NCBI RefSeq assembly: GCF_027492755.1
Contig: NZ_JAPUED010000233.1
Location: 1 to 36,577 of the forward strand
Length of the DNA: 36,577 nt
Source: Micropruina sp.
GTDB taxonomy: Bacteria > Actinomycetota > Actinomycetes > Propionibacteriales > Propionibacteriaceae
Direction of reading: 5' to 3'
A program made the translations under genes and the position numbers. Under the pieces are notes generated by a model, which ran no database searches, was not told the DNA's origin, and saw nothing but the letters and a program-made list of their open reading frames with translations. This document shows positions 7,485 through 15,074 of the stretch, piece by piece. Numbering within the stretch: the stretch's first letter is position 1; each line of letters begins with the position of its first letter.

Positions 7485-9214
7485 TCCGCATTCTGCGCGA
7501 CTACCTGCGGCCCTACTACGGGCAGCTCGCGTTCGTCGTGCTCCTCCAGTTGGCGGCCAACGCGGCCGCGCTCTATCTGCCCACGCTGAACGCCCGGATC
7601 GTCGACGACGGCATCGCCCACGGCGACATCAACCTGATCCTGAGCGTCGGCGCCGTGATGCTGGGCGTCACCGTCGTCCAGATGGCGGCCCAGATCGCCG
7701 CGGTCTGGTTCGGGGCCCGCTCGGCGATGGCGTTCGGACGCGACCTGCGGGCCGCGATCTTCGATCGCACGCTCAGCTTCTCCGCCCGTGAGGTGGCCAA
7801 GTTCGGCGCACCGAGCCTGATCACCCGCACCACCAACGACGTCCAGCAGATTCAGCAGCTGGTGATGATGACGGCGTTCATGATCGTCGCCGCGCCCATC
7901 ATGATGGTCGGCGGCATCATCATGGCGCTGCGCGAAGACCCGGGGCTGAGCTGGACGATCGCCGTCGCGGTGGTGATCATGGGCGTCCTGATCGGCTCGA
8001 TCGTCAGCCAGATGATGCCGCTGTTCAGCACCCAGCAGACCCGCATCGACACCATCAACCGGGTGCTGCGCGAGCAGATCTCGGGTCTGCGGGTGATCCG
8101 GGCCTTCACCGCCGAACCGCGTGAGACCGAGCGGTTCGCGGTCGCCAACGCCGAGCTCACCGACACCGCCACCCGGGTCGGACGCCGGATGATGACGCTG
8201 TTCCCGATCGTGTTCTTCGTGATGAACGTGTCCACCATCGGGGTCACCTGGTTCGGCGCTTTCCGGGTCGCCGAGGGCTACATGGAGACCGGCCAGCTAC
8301 TGGCCTTCATCCAGTACCTGATGACCATCCTGATGAGCGTGATGATGGCGACGATGATGCTGATGATCGCGCCGCGTGCCGTGGTCAGCGCCCGCCGCAT
8401 CGCCGAGGTGCTCGACACCGACTCCTCGGTGGTCGCGCCGGTCGAACCGATCCGGACGGTGCAGGCGCACGGCCGCGTCGAACTGCGGGACGTCGAATTC
8501 AAATACCCGGGCGCCGAGCAGCCTGTGCTGGCCGGCATCAACCTGTGGGTCAAGCCCGGCGAGACGACGGCGATCATCGGCTCGACGGGTGCCGGCAAGA
8601 CCACCCTGGTCAGCCTGATCCCCCGGCTGTTCGACGTGACCGGCGGCCGGGTCGAGGTGGACGGCGTCGACGTCCGCGACCTCGATCCGGATCTGCTCTG
8701 GTCACGGATCGGTCTGGTGCCGCAGAAGCCGTACCTGTTCACCGGCACCGTCGCGTCCAACCTGCGCTACGGCAAGCCGGACGCCACCGACGACGAGCTG
8801 TGGGCGGCGCTGGAGACCGCACAGGCGGCCGACTTCGTCCGGGCCATGCCGGAACAGCTGGACGCCCCGATCGCCCAGGGCGGCACCAACGTCTCGGGTG
8901 GCCAGCGGCAACGATTGTCGATCGCCCGGGCATTGGTGAAGAAACCCGACATCTACGTCTTCGACGACTCGTTCTCGGCACTCGACGTCGTCACCGACGC
9001 CCGGCTGCGAGCCGCGCTGGACCGCGAGACCGCCGAGGCCGGCGTCCTGATCGTGGCGCAGCGGGTGTCCACCATCCGTGACGCCGAAACCATCGTGGTG
9101 CTCGAGAACGGGCGGATCGTGGGTGAGGGCAGCCACGACGAACTGCTCGCCGACTGCCCCACCTACGCCGAGATCGTCGAATCCCAGTTCAAGGCCGAGG
9201 AGGCAGCAGCATGA
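7478..9214 (+). CDS. Heterodimeric ABC exporter, subunit with degenerate ATPase site
   Basis: Half-transporter of 578 residues: six membrane helices (about 15-310) followed by an ATPase domain. Walker A is GSTGAGKT (368-375) and the signature is a canonical SGGQRQRLSIARAL. Walker B reads IYVFDDS with D497 where the catalytic glutamate should be, and the switch histidine is replaced by Q528. This is the pattern of the non-catalytic partner in asymmetric exporters such as TM287/288, LmrCD or BmrCD. It overlaps both tetR and the next gene (ATGA at 9211), so the pair is coupled. Drug or lipid export is likely; substrate cannot be predicted. Confidence 0.93.
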   Translation: MLIRILRDYLRPYYGQLAFVVLLQLAANAAALYLPTLNARIVDDGIAHGDINLILSVGAVMLGVTVVQMAAQIAAVWFGARSAMAFGRDLRAAIFDRTLSFSAREVAKFGAPSLITRTTNDVQQIQQLVMMTAFMIVAAPIMMVGGIIMALREDPGLSWTIAVAVVIMGVLIGSIVSQMMPLFSTQQTRIDTINRVLREQISGLRVIRAFTAEPRETERFAVANAELTDTATRVGRRMMTLFPIVFFVMNVSTIGVTWFGAFRVAEGYMETGQLLAFIQYLMTILMSVMMATMMLMIAPRAVVSARRIAEVLDTDSSVVAPVEPIRTVQAHGRVELRDVEFKYPGAEQPVLAGINLWVKPGETTAIIGSTGAGKTTLVSLIPRLFDVTGGRVEVDGVDVRDLDPDLLWSRIGLVPQKPYLFTGTVASNLRYGKPDATDDELWAALETAQAADFVRAMPEQLDAPIAQGGTNVSGGQRQRLSIARALVKKPDIYVFDDSFSALDVVTDARLRAALDRETAEAGVLIVAQRVSTIRDAETIVVLENGRIVGEGSHDELLADCPTYAEIVESQFKAEEAAA

Positions 9215-11103
9215 GCCAACAGGCAACCAACGACGCCCCCCGCAAGGCGAACGCCCGGCCCGAGCATGCCGCCCAGGCCCGCCGGGGCATGGGACACGGT
9301 CCGATGGGTGGCATGGGTGCGACCGAGAAGGCGGTGACCTTCGGCGCATCGTCCAAGCGGCTGCTCGGCATGATGCGGCCCGAACGCAACCTGATCACCT
9401 TCGTCGTGGTCATCTCGGCGCTGGCCACCCTGGGCAACGCGCTCGGGCCGGTCATCCTGGCTCGCGGCACCGACCTGATCTTCAACGGCGCACTGGGTGG
9501 CGGGATCGACTTCTCCGCCCTGGGCACGGTGATCCTCGAAGCCCTCGCGGTATACGTGGTGTCCGGGCTGGTGTTGTGGTGGGCCAGCTTCTTGATCAAC
9601 GACATCGTGCAGCGCACCGTGTACCGGATGCGGGAGCAGGTGGCGACCAAACTGCACCGGCTGCCGATCACCTACTTCGACCGGCAGCCCCGCGGCGAGC
9701 TGCTCAGCCGGGTGACCAACGACATCGACAACATCGCCCAGTCGTTGCAGCAGACCCTGGCGCAGATGCTGACCAACATCTTCACCGTGCTCGGTGTGCT
9801 GGCGATCATGCTGTGGCTGTCGCCGCCGCTGGCGCTGGTGGTGCTGATCTCGGTGCCGTTGACCGCCCTGGTCACCGCGCAGGTGATGAAGCGGTCGCAG
9901 CGCCGGTTCGTCGATATGTGGCGCTCCACCGGTGAATTGAACGGGCACGTCGAAGAGGCGTTCACCGGGCATTCGCTGGTCAAGGTGTTCGGCCGGCAGC
10001 GTGAGGTGGCCGCCGTTTTCGCCGCGAAGAACGACGAGATGTACGAGTCGTCGTTCAAGGCCCAGTTCATCAGCGGCATCATCATGCCCTGCGTGTTCTT
10101 CATCGGGAACCTCAGCTATGTCGCGATCGCGGTGATCGGCGGCATCTGGGTGGCGGCCGGCACCATGACGCTGGGCGCCGTCCAGGCGTTCATCCAGTAC
10201 TCCCGGATGTTCACCCAGCCGATCACCCAGCTGGCCTCGATGACCAACCTGCTGCAGTCGGGGGTGGCTTCGGCCGAGCGGGTGTTCGAGGTGCTGGACG
10301 CCACCGAGCAGACCGTGGACGCCCCCGCGCACCTGCCCGAACCGCTGCAGGGCCGGGTGGAGTTCGAGCACGTCGCGTTCTCCTACGATCCGGAGAAACC
10401 CCTGATCAGCGACCTGTCGCTGGTCGCCGAGCCCGGCTCGACGGTGGCGATCGTCGGCCCGACCGGGGCGGGCAAGACCACCCTGGTGAACCTGCTGATG
10501 CGGTTCTACGACGTGGACGCCGGCCGGATCACCATCGACGGCGTCGACATCGCCGCGGTGCCACGACGGGAGCTGCGATCGAACATCGGCATGGTGTTGC
10601 AGGATGCCTGGCTGTTCGGCGGCACCATCCGGGACAACATCGCCTACGGGCGTCCGGATGCCACCGAGGAAGAGATCCTGGCCGCCGCCGAGGCGACCTA
10701 CGTGGACCGGTTCGTACACTCGCTGCCGGACGGCTACGACACGGTGATCGACGACGAGGGCTCGAACGTGTCGGCCGGCGAGAAGCAGCTGATCACCATC
10801 GCCCGGGCGTTCCTGTCCGATCCGGCGATCCTGATCCTGGACGAGGCAACCTCGTCGGTGGACACCCGCACCGAGCTGTTGGTGCAGCACGCCATGCAGG
10901 CGCTGCGCGGCGGCCGGACGTCGTTCGTGATCGCGCACCGGCTCTCCACGATCCGCGACGCGGACACCATCCTGGTGATGGAGGACGGCGCCATCGTCGA
11001 GCAGGGTTCGCATGACGCGCTGTTGGAGCACCACGGCGCCTACCAGCGCCTGTACCGCTCCCAGTTCACCGGCGGCCTGGAGGACGAGGAAGAGGCGGCG
11101 TAG
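9211..11103 (+). CDS. Heterodimeric ABC exporter, catalytic subunit
   Basis: Partner half-transporter of 630 residues with a longer cytoplasmic N-terminus (about 45 residues, HGPMGGMG) before six membrane helices. The ATPase domain has Walker A GPTGAGKT (416-423), intact Walker B ILILDEATSS (D544, E545) and switch H576. Its signature is altered to SAGEKQ instead of SGGQ. Complementing the degenerate Walker B of the upstream subunit, this leaves one complete ATP site (its own Walker A/B plus the SGGQ of the partner). Typical of efflux heterodimers controlled by TetR repressors. Confidence 0.93.
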   Translation: MSQQATNDAPRKANARPEHAAQARRGMGHGPMGGMGATEKAVTFGASSKRLLGMMRPERNLITFVVVISALATLGNALGPVILARGTDLIFNGALGGGIDFSALGTVILEALAVYVVSGLVLWWASFLINDIVQRTVYRMREQVATKLHRLPITYFDRQPRGELLSRVTNDIDNIAQSLQQTLAQMLTNIFTVLGVLAIMLWLSPPLALVVLISVPLTALVTAQVMKRSQRRFVDMWRSTGELNGHVEEAFTGHSLVKVFGRQREVAAVFAAKNDEMYESSFKAQFISGIIMPCVFFIGNLSYVAIAVIGGIWVAAGTMTLGAVQAFIQYSRMFTQPITQLASMTNLLQSGVASAERVFEVLDATEQTVDAPAHLPEPLQGRVEFEHVAFSYDPEKPLISDLSLVAEPGSTVAIVGPTGAGKTTLVNLLMRFYDVDAGRITIDGVDIAAVPRRELRSNIGMVLQDAWLFGGTIRDNIAYGRPDATEEEILAAAEATYVDRFVHSLPDGYDTVIDDEGSNVSAGEKQLITIARAFLSDPAILILDEATSSVDTRTELLVQHAMQALRGGRTSFVIAHRLSTIRDADTILVMEDGAIVEQGSHDALLEHHGAYQRLYRSQFTGGLEDEEEAA

Positions 11104-11453
11104 CGGGTCTGTCCCGGTACGCGGGGACGGTTCTTTTCGTTCCACTTCCGGTACGCGGGGACGGTTCTTTTCGTTCCATTTCTCAGCCTGCCGCGGTCCG
11201 CCGGGGACGGTTCTTTTCGGTCCACCGTGGCGGGTTGTACGGCGGAGACGGCTCGAGACCGCTCTTCTTGCCGTCCGCATCCGACCCGTACGGGTGGAAC
11301 GAAAAGAACCGTCCCCTCGTTCCACCCGCGGTACGAAAAGAACCGTCCCCTCGTTCCATCGGCGGCCCGCGATGCCCCGGCGACTTGGCCAGCGATCTCG
11401 ACATCGCTCGCATCGGCCTGAGTAGCGCGCGCCCGGCTGGATAAGGTCGGCGG
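11104..11453. repeat. Five-copy GGGGACGGTTCTTTTCGT repeat cluster
   Basis: No gene is seen. The motif GGGGACGGTTCTTTTCGT plus TCCA occurs in direct orientation at 11123-11144, 11157-11178 and 11203-11224 (one base changed), and inverted at 11295-11316 and 11332-11350. The inverted halves could fold into large stem-loops beyond the exporter operon. The shorter core GGGGACGGTTC recurs at 3218-3270. The last bases (11442-11447, TAAGGT) look like the -10 box for the next gene. Confidence 0.8.
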
Positions 11454-12572
11454 GTGATCAGGGTGGTGGGTGCGGCGATCGTCCGGCATGGGTGCGTGCT
11501 GGCCGCCCGGCGCAGTTACCCTGCTACCGAAGCCGGACGGTGGGAGTTTCCTGGCGGCAAGGTCGATCCCGGCGAGACTCCGGAGGATGCTCTGGCTAGG
11601 GAGATTGGCGAGGAACTGGTTTGCGTCGTCCGGGTGGAGTCGTGGCTGACCGGTGCGGTCCGGGGCAGCGACCGCGGTCGCGAGCTGGAGCTGCGGGTGG
11701 CGCTCTGCACGCTGACCGAGGGTGAGCCGTCCGGCACCGAACATGACGCGCTGCGCTGGCTGGCCCCCGAGGAACTGGACGACGTCGACTGGCTGGAACC
11801 CGACCGTCCGTTCCTGACCGAGCTGCGCGACGTGCTGCTGGACGGCGAAAGACTGCCGGGCGGCAACGTCGGCGGTGCCGTCCGGATCGGGGCGACGGTG
11901 CGGCGTCCGGCCGGGCCGTGGACGCCCGCCGTCCATGCCCTGCTCGGCCACCTCGCCGCGACCGGGCTGCCGGCCGTCCCGCGGGTGCACGGCATCGACG
12001 CGCGCGGCCGGGAGGCGCTCGACTATCTGCCCGGTGAGGTGATCGACGTGAACGCCGACGTGCTCACCGACGCCCGGCTGGCAGCTCTCGGCCGGTGGCT
12101 ACGCGCGCTGCACACGGCGGCGTCCGACTTCAACCACCCCGGTCCGTGGCGGTTCTTCGGGGTGGACGCGCCGACGCTGATCACCCACAACGACGTCGCC
12201 CCGTACAACGTCGCCTTCGACGGCGATGAGGTGGCCGGGGTGTTCGACTGGGACCTGGCCGGGCCGTCCGAGCCGGTCTGCGACCTGGGTCACACCGCCT
12301 GGACGGCTGTCCCGCTCTTCCGCCCGATCCCCGACGACGAGGCCGCTCGCCGGCTGCGGATCTTCGCCGACGGCTACGGCACCGAGCCGCTCACCGTGCT
12401 GGACGCCGTCCGCCCCCGCGTGCAGCTGGCCATCGACGGCATCCGCGAGGCCGTCCGGCGTGGTGACGAGGGGATGCGGAACCTGGCCGCGCAGGGTGAG
12501 CCGGGGCGCACCGAGCGGGCGCTGTCCGGCTTTCTGGCTCGCCGGGACGGCATCGCCGGCTGCCTGCGGTGA
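11454..12572 (+). CDS. NUDIX hydrolase fused to an aminoglycoside-phosphotransferase-like kinase domain
   Basis: Two-domain protein of 372 residues. Residues 1-130 are a MutT-like NUDIX domain with the box GGKVDPGETPEDALAREIGEE; the glycine normally found near the end of the box is replaced by valine. This part would hydrolyse a nucleoside diphosphate-X bond, perhaps 8-oxo-dGTP. Residues about 150-360 are an APH/choline-kinase-like domain lacking much of the usual N-lobe, with the catalytic loop HNDVAPYNV and metal site VFDWDLAGPSEPVCDLGH. Start: GTG at 11454, 6 bases after TAAGGT, suggesting a leaderless message. Joint function is unknown; nucleotide or antibiotic modification are possibilities. 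Confidence 0.85.
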   Translation: MIRVVGAAIVRHGCVLAARRSYPATEAGRWEFPGGKVDPGETPEDALAREIGEELVCVVRVESWLTGAVRGSDRGRELELRVALCTLTEGEPSGTEHDALRWLAPEELDDVDWLEPDRPFLTELRDVLLDGERLPGGNVGGAVRIGATVRRPAGPWTPAVHALLGHLAATGLPAVPRVHGIDARGREALDYLPGEVIDVNADVLTDARLAALGRWLRALHTAASDFNHPGPWRFFGVDAPTLITHNDVAPYNVAFDGDEVAGVFDWDLAGPSEPVCDLGHTAWTAVPLFRPIPDDEAARRLRIFADGYGTEPLTVLDAVRPRVQLAIDGIREAVRRGDEGMRNLAAQGEPGRTERALSGFLARRDGIAGCLR

Positions 12573-12584
12573 CCGTGGCGCATA

Positions 12585-12820
12585 GGGGCCGGCGAGGATG
12601 CGCGCCGAGGTGACAATGACGACCAGGTCGGGGAGGTCGTCGAGCGGCACCTTCTCGACATGCTCGTCGAGCAGGCGACCCGTCCTCGGAGTGGAGGTAG
12701 CCGGACGGCGTGGCCAAGCCCAATGGGCGGGAACAGGCTGTGCTTCACCGCCTGGAAGAACGGACTGGTCGCCTCGGTGAGGGTCGGCGAGCGGGCCGGC
12801 AGGATCATCGTGACGCGCAT
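12585..12820 (-). pseudogene. Remnant of a B12-binding radical SAM protein N-terminus
   Basis: Three minus-strand frames, read in order, rebuild one protein-like stretch. The first is MRVTMILPA..LTEATSPFF, then QAVKHSLFPPIGLG (from ATG 12820). The second is GLATPSGYLHSEDG. The third is LLDEHVEKVPLDDLPDLVVI followed by TSARILAGPYA. This is how the cobalamin-binding N-terminus of many actinobacterial radical SAM enzymes begins, as I recall the family. At least two frameshifts separate the pieces. The gene ends abruptly next to the NUDIX-kinase stop; the radical SAM CxxxCxxC part is absent. It is therefore a truncated, decayed fragment, not a functional gene. Confidence 0.6.
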
Positions 12821-12943
12821 GCCCCCCGATCACACCGGGACGGTGTCGGGTGCGGCGTCCGTGCGGCGAACCTTTGCCGTCCGCCCGCACGCCTCGGATT
12901 CCGCATCCGACCGGCCGCGGTCGAGTTCGCCAACCACCCTCAG

Positions 12944-13003
12944 CGCTCGCCTGACTATTTAGGGCTCGCCGAGTTCGGCGAGCCCCAAATGGTCAGGCGA
13001 GCG
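12944..13003. terminator. Large palindrome (29-base arms) 3' of the monooxygenase gene
   Basis: Arms 12944-12972 and 12975-13003 are complementary except at two positions, with a two-base loop. Each arm has the form GCTCGCC - TGACTATTTAGG - GCTCGCC. It begins 8 bases past the stop of the luciferase-like gene on the minus strand, so it can act as its terminator or 3' stabiliser; a T-tract is lacking. A relative with the same layout lies at 19834-19891. Confidence 0.65.
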
Positions 13004-13011
13004 ATGGAGAG

Positions 13012-14004
13012 TCAGGCCGCCGGAGCGACCAGCTCGAGGGTGCGGACGGCGGCCGGCCGATCGACCGCGGACGACACCAGGATCAGCTCGTCGGCATCGG
13101 CATGGACGGCGAACCGGCGCAGCCAGTCCCGCACCTGCGGGCCGGTACCTGCCCCGGTGTAACGCAGCATGTGGTCGACCTGCGCACCTCCGGGGCCTTC
13201 CAGCAGCAGTTCGACGTCGTCATCGGTGAGCGTCCGGCCACGCCCCAGGAAGGTCTTGATCCGGGCACGTCGGGTCAGCTCGAACAGCCGCCGCGCCTCG
13301 TCCTCGGTGTCGGCGGCGATCACGCCCGCGCCCGCGATCACGTACGGCTCGGCCAGCTGTTGCGAGGGCTGGAAGTCGCGCCGGTAGGTGGCCACCGCAG
13401 CCTCCAGGGCATCGGGGGCGAAGTGGGACGCGAATGCGTACGGCAAGCCGAGCGCGGCGGCCAACTGAGCGCCGAACATCGACGAGCCGAGGATGAACAG
13501 CGGCACCTTCGTGCCTGCGCCCGGGGTTGCGGCGACTCCGGCGATGATCGATTCGCTCAGGAAGCCCTGCAACTCCTGGACGTCGGACGGGAAGGTGTCC
13601 GCGGCACCCGGCGTGCGGCGCAGCGCGCGGACGGTGGTCTGGTCGGTGCCGGGCGCCCGGCCCAACCCGAGGTCGATGCGATCGGGATGCAGTTCGGCCA
13701 GCGTGCCGAACTGCTCGGCGATCACCAGCGGCGCATGGTTGGGCAGCATCACCCCGCCGGCACCCAGCCGGATCGTCGAGGTGTGCGCCGCGACGTGGGC
13801 GATCAGCACGGCGGTGGCCGACGACGCGATCGTCGGCATGTTGTGGTGCTCGGCGTACCAGACCCGGCGATAGCCCCAGCGCTCGGCGTTCTGCGCCAGG
13901 GACACCGTGGCGGCCAGGCCGTCCGCGACGGACTCGCCCGGCAACACCTGAGCCAGGTCGAGGATGGAGAGTGGAACATCGTTCGGTTGCGTCGCGTCGG
14001 TCAC
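13012..14004 (-). CDS. Luciferase-like (LLM class) flavin-dependent oxidoreductase
   Basis: TIM-barrel monooxygenase-like protein of about 330 residues of the bacterial luciferase superfamily, using reduced FMN or F420. Hallmarks are the N-terminal strand [10 protein letters not shown], the [56 protein letters not shown] region and [16 protein letters not shown]. These match the MsnO8-like group. GTG at 14004 is chosen as start since homologous sequence begins there; ATG at 14037 would add 11 residues of unlikely sequence next to a tandem repeat. It is a lone gene divergent from pxpA. Substrate is unknown. Confidence 0.88.
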   Translation of the reverse strand: MTDATQPNDVPLSILDLAQVLPGESVADGLAATVSLAQNAERWGYRRVWYAEHHNMPTIASSATAVLIAHVAAHTSTIRLGAGGVMLPNHAPLVIAEQFGTLAELHPDRIDLGLGRAPGTDQTTVRALRRTPGAADTFPSDVQELQGFLSESIIAGVAATPGAGTKVPLFILGSSMFGAQLAAALGLPYAFASHFAPDALEAAVATYRRDFQPSQQLAEPYVIAGAGVIAADTEDEARRLFELTRRARIKTFLGRGRTLTDDDVELLLEGPGGAQVDHMLRYTGAGTGPQVRDWLRRFAVHADADELILVSSAVDRPAAVRTLELVAPAA

Positions 14005-14038
14005 GACCGGAGTAACGGTGACCGGCCCTGGGAACATT

Positions 14039-14116
14039 CCCTACCGCTCTGCAAAGCGCCAGTGCCGCGCCATCGCGCCCTACCGCTCTGCAAGGCGTCA
14101 GAGGCGCGCCATCGCG
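14039..14116. repeat. Two-copy 39-bp tandem repeat
   Basis: 14039-14077 and 14078-14116 are nearly identical, each starting CCCTACCGCTCTGCAA and ending GCGCCATCGCG. They lie upstream of the monooxygenase gene in the divergent gap to pxpA. Confidence 0.75.
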
Positions 14117-14202
14117 TCAGTCGGCGGTCTCGGCCAGCGGTGAGCAGGGGTCTCGGCCAGCTCCACCGGCGAAGAAGCGCAGCGAGGTACCGGGCAGTTG
14201 TT

Positions 14203-14290
14203 CTGAAATCGACCCCAGAGACGGCGTCGCAGCGACGTGTACTGAGCCGTGGGCAGCGCGCCGGCGCCTCCACTCCGGGGTCGATTTCAG
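14203..14290. repeat. Inverted repeat bounding a 60-bp insert upstream of pxpA
   Basis: CTGAAATCGACCCC (14203-14216) and its exact complement GGGGTCGATTTCAG (14277-14290) bracket 60 bases of GC-rich sequence. The layout resembles a small non-coding mobile or palindromic element. No ORF is inside. Confidence 0.6.
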
Positions 14291-14302
14291 ACTGATCGCC
14301 AG

Positions 14303-14308
14303 TAGGGT
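14303..14308 (+). promoter_or_regulatory. Probable -10 box of pxpA
   Basis: TAGGGT lies 7 bases before the ATG at 14316, with no Shine-Dalgarno sequence between, so the pxpABC message is probably leaderless. Confidence 0.4.
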
Positions 14309-14315
14309 TTGCGCC

Positions 14316-15074
14316 ATGGCGGCGATCGATCTCAATGCCGATCTGGGCGAATCGTTCGGCGGGTGGCGGCTCGGCGACGACGACACGATGCTCGAGATCG
14401 TGACCAGCGCCAATGTGGCGTGCGGGTTCCATGCCGGCGATCCACTCACCCTGGAACGCACCTGCGCGCTGGCAGCGAGCCGCGGCGTCCGGATCGGCGC
14501 CCAGGTCTCCTACCGCGATCTGGCCGGCTTCGGACGTCGCTTCCTGGACTGTTCCGAGGCCGAGCTGCGGGCCGATGTGCTCTATCAGCTGGGCGCATTG
14601 CAGGCCATGTGCGTCGCCGCGGGCACCTCGCTGGCCTACCTGAAGCCGCACGGCGCCCTGTACAACACGGTGGTTCGTCACGAGGTCCATGCCCGCGCCG
14701 TGGTGAGTGCCGTTATCTCCTTCGACCCCGGCCTGCCGATCCTCGGGCTGCCCGGCGGCGTGCTGCTCGAGCAGGCCCACGCAGCCGGCCTGCGCACGGT
14801 GACCGAGGCGTTTGTCGATCGTGGCTACACCCCCGAGGGCACGCTGGTGCCGCGCGGCCAGCCGGGCGATCTGATCGACGATCCGGACGTCGCCGCAGCC
14901 CGGGTGATCCGACTGGTCAGCGACAAAGTAGTCACAGCCGTGGACGGCACCGAGGTGCCGATGTCGGCCGAATCCCTGTGCACCCACGGCGATTCGCCGG
15001 GCGCCGTGGCCATGGCACGGCACGTTCGGCGGGCGCTGGAGACCGCCGGCGTCGAGGTGCGGGCCTTCACCTGA
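14316..15074 (+). CDS. pxpA: 5-oxoprolinase subunit PxpA (LamB/YcsF family)
   Basis: Subunit of the ATP-dependent 5-oxoprolinase that opens the damage product 5-oxoproline (pyroglutamate) to glutamate. The 252-residue protein has the standard length and motifs: IDLNADLGESFG at the start, SANVACGFHAGDP, the KPHGALYN segment and the late CTHGDSPGAV. Its stop overlaps the start of the PxpB-PxpC gene by one base (TGATG at 15072-15076), so the two are coupled. The ATG at 14316 is favoured by the conserved N-terminus. Confidence 0.95.
   Translation: MAAIDLNADLGESFGGWRLGDDDTMLEIVTSANVACGFHAGDPLTLERTCALAASRGVRIGAQVSYRDLAGFGRRFLDCSEAELRADVLYQLGALQAMCVAAGTSLAYLKPHGALYNTVVRHEVHARAVVSAVISFDPGLPILGLPGGVLLEQAHAAGLRTVTEAFVDRGYTPEGTLVPRGQPGDLIDDPDVAAARVIRLVSDKVVTAVDGTEVPMSAESLCTHGDSPGAVAMARHVRRALETAGVEVRAFT

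Larger units (their letters stand above)
12573..13011. other. Intergenic region with gene remnant and hairpin
   Basis: No intact gene. It holds the radical SAM remnant (12585-12820) and a large palindrome (12944-13003). Nothing recognisable lies in 12821-12943. Confidence 0.6.

Noticed and set aside
9163-11325. 720-codon minus-strand frame opposite the second exporter gene
   Set aside because: It mirrors a real ABC exporter and extends into the repeat cluster; no start site or family features.
12585-12820. Radical SAM frameshifts as sequencing errors in an intact gene
   Set aside because: Correcting the frames still leaves only about 75 codons, running into the neighbouring gene, so the gene is truncated in any case.
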